In this document: positions 5,669-9,841 of the stretch, in pieces
How the letters are laid out: each line of letters starts with the position of its first letter
Numbering within the stretch: position 1 is the stretch's first letter
From: DTYU01 sp040757355
GTDB taxonomy: Bacteria; Bacillota; Desulfotomaculia; Desulfotomaculales; Ammonificaceae
DNA length: 9,841 nt
Direction: 5' to 3'
NCBI GenBank assembly: GCA_040757355.1
Contig: JBFLWY010000069.1
Coordinates: 1-9,841 of the forward strand
Notes under the pieces: model-generated
Database searches by the model: none
Told to the model about the DNA's origin: nothing
The model's input: the letters and a program-made list of their open reading frames with translations, nothing else
Made by a program: the position numbers and the translations under genes

Positions 5669-7246
5669 TTATGTTTTCAACGTGCGGTTCCAGAAGTAAA
5701 AAACCAGGATGGACAAAACCAACAAAACACCACTGGCGCCGAGAAGAAAGGATAGCGGCACCTGGTTCAATTCCTTTTGGATAGTGTCGGAGAACAAGTT
5801 GCTCAAGATACCTAACGGCAGCCCTACACAGGTTAAAAAGTTGATTAGTTTACCGGTTCGCATCTCCATTTTACGCTCATAATGTTCGCTCAGATCCTTC
5901 AGCTCACTGCTTACTGCTTCGTAAAGCAGGAGAATTTCCAGCCCAAGCTGAAACCGGCGGTACAATTCAATACCTTGCGGCTTGAAGGTAACCTGTTCGA
6001 ACCAGTAATGGTTTCGGAACTGCATGAACTCGTCCTGTCGCGATTTCGCAGCCCGGAGGTTACGGTGGAGGTACCCTCTTTCCCGCATGATATCCCCGGC
6101 CAGCAGGCTCAGGCGCACTTTCTGATACAGCGTAAGCAAGTACAGGTGGAAATAATCGGTTTCCACGTTTTTGGGAAGTACTTTTTCCGTGAACGAAGTG
6201 GGACGTATAGCCAAAAATATTACTGAATCGTGAAGCGCTAAACCCTGCCAATTATCCCAGATCGCAATGTATGCCTTCTCCATTAGCTGGGACAGGCCGG
6301 TGGGGTGCGGTTTGTAGTTTGGGTCTCTGGTATCCGTGCATGTGGCAAGCTCATACAGTGTTTGTTCCGATAGTGAAGCGAAAAGCGGCGGTGTTTTCGA
6401 GTCGGGAGACTCTAAGGAGTCATTACTGTCATAAGTAAAATCTTCTTGATTCTCACCAAGACATACGAAAGTAAAATGGCGAAACGACATACCGTATACC
6501 TGGCCGGTTTCGCTCAATGAATAACGTCGTTGGGTGTTGCCAGTCTTGACGGCCTGTAAAAAGGAACCGAAAGATTCTGCATTGAGCGGGGACTCTTGAG
6601 TGAATCCTTGTAAAAGGTAGTCGATCAGCTCCTGAGAGGAGAATTCTTCTGTTAGCTCTGTTCCAATGCACCGCCAAGTAGCCACTTTGTACCCCCTTTG
6701 GAAGGGCAGAACTTGCCGCGCATAATAAAGAAAATCGTTTATCCTTGCTGTGTCTGGCGGCTTGTGGTCAGCGATGCGCATTTTGAGCGCAAGGAATCCT
6801 ACTCTCTGCGGAAATAAGAAAACATCAATCCAATCAATTTTTACAGAGGCGGAAAAGCTTGTACTCCCCAATGTGAATCGGAGCTCAAGTGATTGGAGAG
6901 TTTTTAAGATTGCAGGATTGTATGTCAGTCGGATTAAGCCATCCTTAAGTATAATTTCGTTAATAGCCTTCCTGGAAAGCACCCGGAACTGGTTCCTGGC
7001 TGACTCTGCCTGTATTGTAGCATCACCAGAGAGCCAGTTCGTCTCGGGGAAAAGAAGCTTACGGACGTACGGTAAGAAAAAATAGGTATCGTCGAGTGTG
7101 TCAAGTAACTGGTTATCAGTGAGGCGATTCCACCAATGCACCCAATGGGTCGGCAACTGGGAAAGGCGAGATGGCCCCTTTTTATTACCCTCAATAAGAT
7201 GGTGGAATGGATAAATCAGGATGGTAAAATGTTGTTTTGTGCGCAA
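5669..7246 (-). CDS. Unrecognised 525-residue protein with two C-terminal membrane helices
   Basis: The start is TTG at 7246-7244, preceded by a strong GGGGAGG at seven bases' distance. No family is recognised with confidence. The first ~345 residues are soluble, mixed alpha/beta, and rich in aromatic residues (for example THWVHWW at 33-39 and WIDVFLFPQRVGFLALKMR at 139-157), with a low-complexity acidic and serine-rich linker around 266-286. Residues about 365-462 look helical, with a likely coiled-coil stalk (ELYRRFQLGLEIL, then SSELKDLSEHYERKMEMR). Two membrane helices follow, about 466-485 and 497-518, and a short basic tail. A large soluble domain, long stalk helix and paired C-terminal helices recall CorA-type channels, but the GMN motif between the helices is missing (here NLFSDTIQKELNQ). 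It stands alone, with non-coding DNA on both sides. Membrane anchoring is well supported; function is not. Confidence 0.75.
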   Translation of the reverse strand: MRTKQHFTILIYPFHHLIEGNKKGPSRLSQLPTHWVHWWNRLTDNQLLDTLDDTYFFLPYVRKLLFPETNWLSGDATIQAESARNQFRVLSRKAINEIILKDGLIRLTYNPAILKTLQSLELRFTLGSTSFSASVKIDWIDVFLFPQRVGFLALKMRIADHKPPDTARINDFLYYARQVLPFQRGYKVATWRCIGTELTEEFSSQELIDYLLQGFTQESPLNAESFGSFLQAVKTGNTQRRYSLSETGQVYGMSFRHFTFVCLGENQEDFTYDSNDSLESPDSKTPPLFASLSEQTLYELATCTDTRDPNYKPHPTGLSQLMEKAYIAIWDNWQGLALHDSVIFLAIRPTSFTEKVLPKNVETDYFHLYLLTLYQKVRLSLLAGDIMRERGYLHRNLRAAKSRQDEFMQFRNHYWFEQVTFKPQGIELYRRFQLGLEILLLYEAVSSELKDLSEHYERKMEMRTGKLINFLTCVGLPLGILSNLFSDTIQKELNQVPLSFLLGASGVLLVLSILVFYFWNRTLKT

Positions 7247-7438
7247 GACGAATCCTCCCCTAACACTTTGATAGCAGAAGGAACGGGTTAATCTAACCTA
7301 ATGAAATGTGTTCAAAAAACAGCGTCTGGTCCAAAAAGTCCGCAATCTCTTTTTTACAACTAAAACAACCATATGCCATCATCAGGGAGCTTGTCCCTAT
7401 CCTCGTAGAATTTCAGTGACAGCCCCTTTCACCGTTTT
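7247..7438. other. Upstream region of the membrane protein and start of mobile-element debris
   Basis: No gene is supported here. On the minus strand TTGAAC and ATTAAC lie 17 bases apart within the 60 bases before the TTG start, a weak promoter candidate. GGTTA-atc-TAACC (7286-7298) is a small dyad over it. Farther right AGGGA-gcttg-TCCCT (7384-7398) is a short hairpin close to the end of the transposase remnant. Confidence 0.35.
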
Positions 7439-7696
7439 TCACGCCGTAGCGCGACGGGACACTTTTTCGTCCGCCCTGCACAGTAATTCCCGTTGCAGGG
7501 CCACCCGCAAGAGCGGCATCTCCCGGTAACCGCTCGGGCGGTGAAAGCGCTTCTCGACCACCAAAAGCCCCACCGCCGCCCACCGGAGCACCTGATCCCT
7601 GCTCGACCAGCGTTTGGTGTTTCGCGTCACTTTTGTCGTTACCAACATTAAATTGCCGCTGTCTTCCAACATTATAATGCCGGCGTGTTGAGTTTT
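7439..7696 (-). pseudogene. C-terminal fragment of an insertion-sequence transposase
   Basis: The minus strand reads an open stretch containing TRNTKRWSSRDQVLRWAAVG, LLVVEKRFHRPSGYREMPLL and a short basic end, closed by a stop at 7439-7441. The pattern of KRW, then a helix with RW and EKRFHR-GYREMPLL, is what I recall from the extreme C-terminus of DDE transposases. The family cannot be named with confidence. Upstream the frame closes at a TAG (7699-7697) with no catalytic region, so this is a dead fragment of at most about 85 codons. Confidence 0.5.
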
Positions 7697-7758
7697 CTAG
7701 AGTGAAGACAAAGAGACGAGAGGGGCGGCACCTCGGTTATCCTTAGGTCCCACCCATT

Positions 7759-7783
7759 ACAACTGGTACTAATTCTCTTCAAA
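7759..7783 (+). repeat. 25-bp direct repeat, copy A
   Basis: Matches 7844-7868 at 22 of 25 positions, 85 bases apart, with core GGTACTAAT and TCTTCAAA. Between the copies lies CGCC-gaaatcgt-GGCG (7801-7816), a small inverted repeat. The layout suits repeated transposase-binding sites at an element end, next to the helper-ATPase remnant. Confidence 0.6.
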
Positions 7784-7843
7784 GGGTTCTTATAGTTAAG
7801 CGCCGAAATCGTGGCGAAGAATCAGTATATATCGCTGACGTCC

Positions 7844-7868
7844 ACAACAGGTACTAATCATCTTCAAA
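7844..7868 (+). repeat. 25-bp direct repeat, copy B
   Basis: Partner of 7759-7783. This copy overlaps the last codons and stop of the ExeA-like ATPase remnant (stop at 7856-7854), so copy A may be a second, more degraded duplicate of that gene end. Confidence 0.6.
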
Positions 7869-8095
7869 CTCCCGCAGAGCCTTCCTCACGGTAGCAGCAT
7901 CGATAACCGATTTCTCTTCCAGGAAGCCGTCTAAAAGGCATGCCGTACACAGATTGTTGATTTTGCGCGAAATCCCTTTCGAGAACTGGTAAATGAGTTG
8001 GATCGCATCATCGGAAAACAACTGTGCGCTCCGGCCACCTTGAGGTGGTGCTCGATGTATCCTTTTGTCTCCAGACCGGAAAGCCCGGACAAATG
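7854..8095 (-). pseudogene. Frameshifted C-terminal remnant of an ExeA-type AAA ATPase (transposition helper)
   Basis: The minus strand encodes HLSGLSGLETKGYIEHHLKV then, after a one-base frameshift at about 8021-8031, QLFSDDAIQLIYQFSKGISR, KINNLCTACLLDG and KSVIDAATVRKALREFEDD to the stop. This is the C-terminal lid region of ExeA/TniB-like AAA ATPases, where ETKGYIEHHL-AG-LFSDDAI and S-G-R-INNLC are typical. The Walker A and B motifs are absent, as only about 80 of some 270 residues remain. In intact elements such ATPases accompany a DDE transposase. The remnant abuts the alpha/beta-hydrolase remnant on the other strand, marking a rearrangement junction near 8095. Confidence 0.65.
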
Positions 8096-8285
8096 ATGCA
8101 GGAGTGTATCTTCCAACTGGAGAGTGAATGGTTTTTCACCGGCCACAGGCTTTGCTAACAACAAGCCTGTTGTTCTTTTTATTCACGGGCTGGGTGAGTC
8201 CGGCCTTGTTCCAGCGAATTGGCCGGTGATTGACCACGTAGAGGAGTTCTACAGCTTTCTCCCGCACTTTTTAAAATCAGTGTAA
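8096..8285 (+). pseudogene. Internally deleted, frameshifted alpha/beta-hydrolase remnant, copy 1
   Basis: It begins ATG CAG GAG and reads MQECIFQLESEWFF, then shifts frame within 8139-8160 and continues as KPVVLFIHGLGESGL joined to VPANWPVIDHVEEFYSFL and a TAA at 8283-8285. VVLFIHGLGESG is the N-terminal oxyanion-loop region of alpha/beta hydrolases and NWPVID-EEFYSFL resembles their C-terminal helix. The central ~200 residues with the nucleophile, acid and histidine are gone. It cannot be an active enzyme. A second copy lies at 9216-9425. Confidence 0.6.
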
Positions 8286-8297
8286 GGTTAGCCCGGC
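8096..8297 (+). repeat. Long direct repeat, copy 1 (about 200 bp)
   Basis: The segment from the remnant's ATG to TTAGCCCGGC is repeated at 9216-9431 with scattered substitutions and small indels, including an 11-base insertion in copy 2. Some stretches longer than 40 bases are identical apart from one or two bases. Confidence 0.8.
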
Positions 8298-8304
8298 AAG
8301 GCGC

Positions 8305-8333
8305 TTGAATAAACCTGTAAATTCCTGTAGGAT
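8305..8333 (+). promoter_or_regulatory. Candidate promoter of the first toxin-antitoxin pair
   Basis: TTGAAT (8305-8310) and TAGGAT (8328-8333) are separated by 17 bases, about 48 bases before the antitoxin ATG. An imperfect dyad, ATTCCT-gt-AGGATT (8321-8334), overlaps the -10, where an antitoxin could bind to autoregulate. Confidence 0.35.
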
Positions 8334-8380
8334 TGATATAGAAGATGTGAATTACGATGGGAAAGCGGTGGAGGTGAATT

Positions 8381-8599
8381 ATGACAAAGCTACTGAAAAA
8401 GGCGTTTGCAGAAGCTTCAAAACTTCCAGATATTGAACAAAACGCAATAGCAAAATGGCTGCTGGAGGAGCTCGAGGCCAGGAGAAAATGGGAGGAGGCA
8501 TTTGCCGAATCTGAAGATATACTCGGTAGGCTTGCCGATGAAGCTCTTGAGGCTCACAGGCAAGGTAAAACAACACCCTTGGATCTTGAGAAATTATGA
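8381..8599 (+). CDS. Antitoxin of a type II toxin-antitoxin pair
   Basis: 72 residues, starting MTKLLKKAFAEASKLP with GGAGG (8370-8374) six bases before the ATG. The protein is almost wholly helical and charged, with KWLLEELEARRKWEEAFAES in the middle and a short tail ending TTPLDLEKL. This architecture, an EASKLP-EQ-AIA-WLLEEL head and an EAH-GKT-PLD end, is familiar from antitoxins encoded just ahead of RelE/ParE-like toxins. It would bind and neutralise the toxin and, as usual for such proteins, repress its own promoter. Its stop overlaps the toxin start in ATGA, so the two are translationally coupled. Confidence 0.8.
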   Translation: MTKLLKKAFAEASKLPDIEQNAIAKWLLEELEARRKWEEAFAESEDILGRLADEALEAHRQGKTTPLDLEKL

Positions 8600-8874
8600 A
8601 ATCCAAGACGACAGATGGTTTTTGGGAGTGCTATTCCGGGTTGCCTCCTGCAGTCAAGAAGCAGGCAAAAGAGGCGTACAGGCTATTCATCACCGATGCA
8701 TACCATCCAAGTTTGCATTTCAAGCGAATACATTCGAACCGTCCAATATTCTCGGTGCGGATAACAAGAGATTATCGTGCTATTGGAATTTTGCAGGAAA
8801 ATGAAATAATTTGGTTCTGGATTGGGTCACATTCAGATTACGATAAGCTAATAAAGCGATTCAGAAACGCTTAA
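8596..8874 (+). CDS. RelE/ParE-superfamily toxin
   Basis: 92 residues, ATG overlapping the antitoxin stop (ATGA). The fold signature is clear: a helical start (FWECYSGLPPAVKKQAKEAY, 9-28), HPSLHFKRI (37-45), then strands IFSVRITRDYRAIGIL (51-66), IIWFWIGSHSDYDKLI (71-86). RelE-like members cleave mRNA at the ribosome and ParE-like members poison gyrase; the sequence alone does not settle which. Conserved basic and aromatic positions (Arg55, Arg58, Tyr60, Arg61, His79, Tyr82) are in place, and the length is normal, so it looks functional. Confidence 0.85.
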   Translation: MKSKTTDGFWECYSGLPPAVKKQAKEAYRLFITDAYHPSLHFKRIHSNRPIFSVRITRDYRAIGILQENEIIWFWIGSHSDYDKLIKRFRNA

Positions 8875-8941
8875 CACTCATTACAGGCGGCCTGAAGCGC
8901 TGCCGCTGATGCTCTTATCTTTACCAGAAGGAAGGGTAGCT

Positions 8942-9145
8942 ATGAGTAGCAAAGAAATCCTGGAGAAGGTATTGAAGCTCAAGCCGGAAGATAGGTTTCC
9001 GGTTATCGAAGGGTTGATAAAAAGCTTGGACGAGCCGGATAAGGGACTCGATGATATCTGGGCTGAGGAAGCTGAAAGGAGACTCACGGCTTATAGAGAA
9101 GACAAATTAGAGGGCATACCTATGGGAGAAATCTTCAAGGAATGA
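8942..9145 (+). CDS. Putative addiction-module antitoxin (TIGR02574 type) without its toxin
   Basis: 67 residues from ATG 8942, with GGAAGGG (8930-8936) five bases upstream; a longer in-frame start at 8909 lacks a good site. It reads MSSKEILEKVLKLKPEDRFP, a helical middle with LIKSLDEPD, and IWAEEAERRLTAYREDKLEG ending MGEIFKE, matching the addiction-module component family whose hallmark is W-EEAERRL-AYR-G-LEGIP-EE. These are normally followed directly by a ParE/RelE toxin. Here the coupled start survives (ATGAAAATGAAAGCC from 9142) but the reading frame departs after about five codons and the hydrolase remnant follows. It is an orphan antitoxin. Confidence 0.8.
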   Translation: MSSKEILEKVLKLKPEDRFPVIEGLIKSLDEPDKGLDDIWAEEAERRLTAYREDKLEGIPMGEIFKE

Positions 9146-9215
9146 AAATGAAAGCCGGCATATGCAAGCCTGCCCTGTACGAGTTGGTTATTCGAAACTT
9201 CACAAGGAGCATCCG

Positions 9216-9425
9216 ATGCGGGAGCGTATATGCCAACTGGAGGGTGAATGGTTTTTCATCCGGCATACGGGCTTCGGTCAAAGCAAGCCTGTTGTTCTTT
9301 TTATTCACGGGTTATCCACGGGCTGGGTGAGTCCGGCCTGTGTTCCAGCGAATTGGCCGGTGATTGACCGCGCAGAGGAGTTCTACAGCTTTCTCTGGCG
9401 GTTTTTAGAGTCAGCGCAAGATTAG
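9216..9425 (+). pseudogene. Internally deleted alpha/beta-hydrolase remnant, copy 2
   Basis: The ATG at 9216 has AAGGAG (9204-9209) upstream and opens 69 codons: MRERICQLEGEWFFIRHTGF, KPVVLFIHGL, then STGWVSPAC, then VPANWPVIDRAEEFYSFLWR to the stop. It shares copy 1's junction between the N-terminal HG loop and the C-terminal helix. An 11-base insertion plus a later single base keep the frame open, replacing GESGL by an unrelated stretch. With no catalytic Ser, Asp or His region it is not an enzyme, although it could be translated as a small protein. Confidence 0.5.
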
Positions 9426-9431
9426 CCCGGC
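9216..9431 (+). repeat. Long direct repeat, copy 2
   Basis: Partner of 8096-8297. Together the copies flank the first toxin-antitoxin pair and the orphan antitoxin (8298-9215) in the same orientation, so homologous recombination could delete or duplicate that cargo. Confidence 0.8.
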
Positions 9432-9504
9432 CTTAGTGTAAAGTGCTAAACGCCGGTCATCAGGCATTCCCACGCACAGTCTGCACGCCAACTTCTCCAA
9501 GACC

Positions 9505-9546
9505 TTGACAAACACCGGGACTTCGACGTATCTTTTATGTAGATAC
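9505..9546 (+). promoter_or_regulatory. mazEF promoter with overlapping dyad operator
   Basis: A perfect TTGACA (9505-9510) is followed after 18 bases by TATCTT (9529-9534). GTATCT (9528-9533) and AGATAC (9541-9546) form a 6-bp inverted repeat with a 7-base centre that covers the -10 and the likely start point. This is where MazE, alone or with MazF, would bind for autorepression. Confidence 0.5.
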
Positions 9547-9564
9547 TTATGGGAGGTGCTGATA

Positions 9565-9807
9565 TTGGAAACCCGTATTCAGAAATGGGGCAATAGTTTG
9601 GCTCTGCGAATCCCCAGGCCATTTGCTGCCGAGTTGGGACTCAAAGACAGTTCGCCGGTCAAGCTTTCGCTGCGAGACGGAAGGCTTGTAATAACTCCGG
9701 TTATAAAGCCGGCTGTAAGCCTCGAAAAACTTCTGGCGCAGGTGACAGAGGAGAACTTGCATCATGAGGTGAATACCGGCCCTTCTATGGGGGATGAAGT
9801 GTGGTAA
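9565..9807 (+). CDS. mazE: MazE-like antitoxin (AbrB/MazE DNA-binding fold)
   Basis: 80 residues from a TTG at 9565 with GGGAGG (9551-9556) eight bases upstream; the GTG at 9556 overlaps that site and is less likely. The N-terminal swapped-hairpin motif is typical: TRIQKWGNSLALRIPRPFA (3-21), then LGLKDSSPVKLSLRDGRLVI (25-42). The C-terminal half (SLEKLLAQVTEENLHHEV) is the flexible part that would wrap around MazF and be degraded by protease. It probably binds the dyad at 9528-9546. The toxin start overlaps its stop by seven bases. Confidence 0.88.
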   Translation: METRIQKWGNSLALRIPRPFAAELGLKDSSPVKLSLRDGRLVITPVIKPAVSLEKLLAQVTEENLHHEVNTGPSMGDEVW

Positions 9808-9841
9808 AGCGTGAAGCGTATATTCCCGAGCGCGGAGATGT
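9801..9841 (+). CDS. mazF: MazF-like endoribonuclease toxin, N-terminus only
   Basis: A GTG at 9801, overlapping the end of mazE by seven bases, opens a frame reading MVKREAYIPERGD before the window ends. AYIPERGD is the standard start of MazF/PemK toxins, which cleave mRNA at short sequences. The call rests on 13 codons plus its place behind MazE. Confidence 0.75.
   Translation, partial: MVKREAYIPERGD

Noticed and set aside
7308..7529. A plus-strand 73-codon frame
   Set aside because: It is antisense to the transposase remnant, lacks a ribosome binding site and shows no domain.
8502..8804. A 100-codon frame overlapping the first toxin-antitoxin pair
   Set aside because: It is an out-of-frame shadow of the antitoxin and the RelE-like toxin, both of which have coupled starts and family features.
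9142..9330. A toxin following the orphan antitoxin
   Set aside because: Only the coupled start and about five codons fit; the rest is an out-of-frame reading of the hydrolase remnant with no toxin features.
1..9841. tRNA, rRNA or riboswitch
   Set aside because: No cloverleaf with the GTTC-type T-arm, no rRNA-like stretch and no recognisable riboswitch core was seen in the gaps on reading both strands.

Overview
The window reads as an accessory, mosaic stretch of a bacterial chromosome. The strong AGGAGG-type ribosome binding sites, frequent GTG/TTG starts and the protein families present suggest a Gram-positive anaerobe of the Clostridia/Peptococcaceae kind. This is an inference from style, not a phylogenetic result. 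Base composition is patchy: the HD-GYP remnant near 1.2 kb is very GC-rich (44 of 60 bases in 1201-1260), while the metabolic block at 1.9-5.5 kb is visibly AT-richer. This fits assembly from pieces of different origin.

Left part (1-1908). A small gene runs off the left edge on the minus strand (1-125). A conserved cysteine-motif gene on the plus strand (368-997) forms one continuous frame except for a single in-frame TAG at codon 36. It lies between two 27-bp near-identical inverted repeats (198-224 and 1085-1111). The right repeat runs into a 10-bp tandem array (1101-1153) that abuts the 3' end of a GC-rich HD-GYP phosphodiesterase gene. That gene has lost everything upstream of its GYP region but keeps its own terminator. 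Then come about 390 bases with no convincing gene.

Metabolic block (1909-5506). An intact succinate-semialdehyde-type aldehyde dehydrogenase (plus strand) converges on a two-gene minus-strand operon; the two stop codons overlap within TTAA. The operon encodes a TauE/SafE-type anion exporter followed by an unusual 476-residue protein. That protein combines a SsuA/TauA/NMT1-like solute-binding domain with its segments apparently out of order, a HEPN (DUF4145-like) domain with an RX4H motif, and a C-terminal zinc ribbon. It has no signal peptide, so it is probably a cytosolic ligand sensor or effector rather than a transporter component. Together the genes suggest oxidation of an aldehyde (possibly a sulfonated or carboxylated semialdehyde), export of the product, and sensing of a related ligand. 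This is the best candidate for an undescribed system here.

Membrane protein (5669-7246). A 525-residue minus-strand protein of unrecognised family has a large soluble region, a helical stalk and two C-terminal membrane helices, a layout resembling CorA but without a GMN motif.

Right part (7247-9841). A zone of mobile-element debris holds a transposase tail, the frameshifted end of an ExeA-type AAA ATPase and a pair of 25-bp direct repeats. It leads into a toxin-antitoxin cluster: a complete antitoxin/RelE-like toxin pair, an addiction-module antitoxin (TIGR02574 type) whose toxin is missing, and a MazEF pair cut by the window edge. The first two modules are bracketed by two diverged direct copies (about 200 bp each) of the same internally deleted alpha/beta-hydrolase gene.
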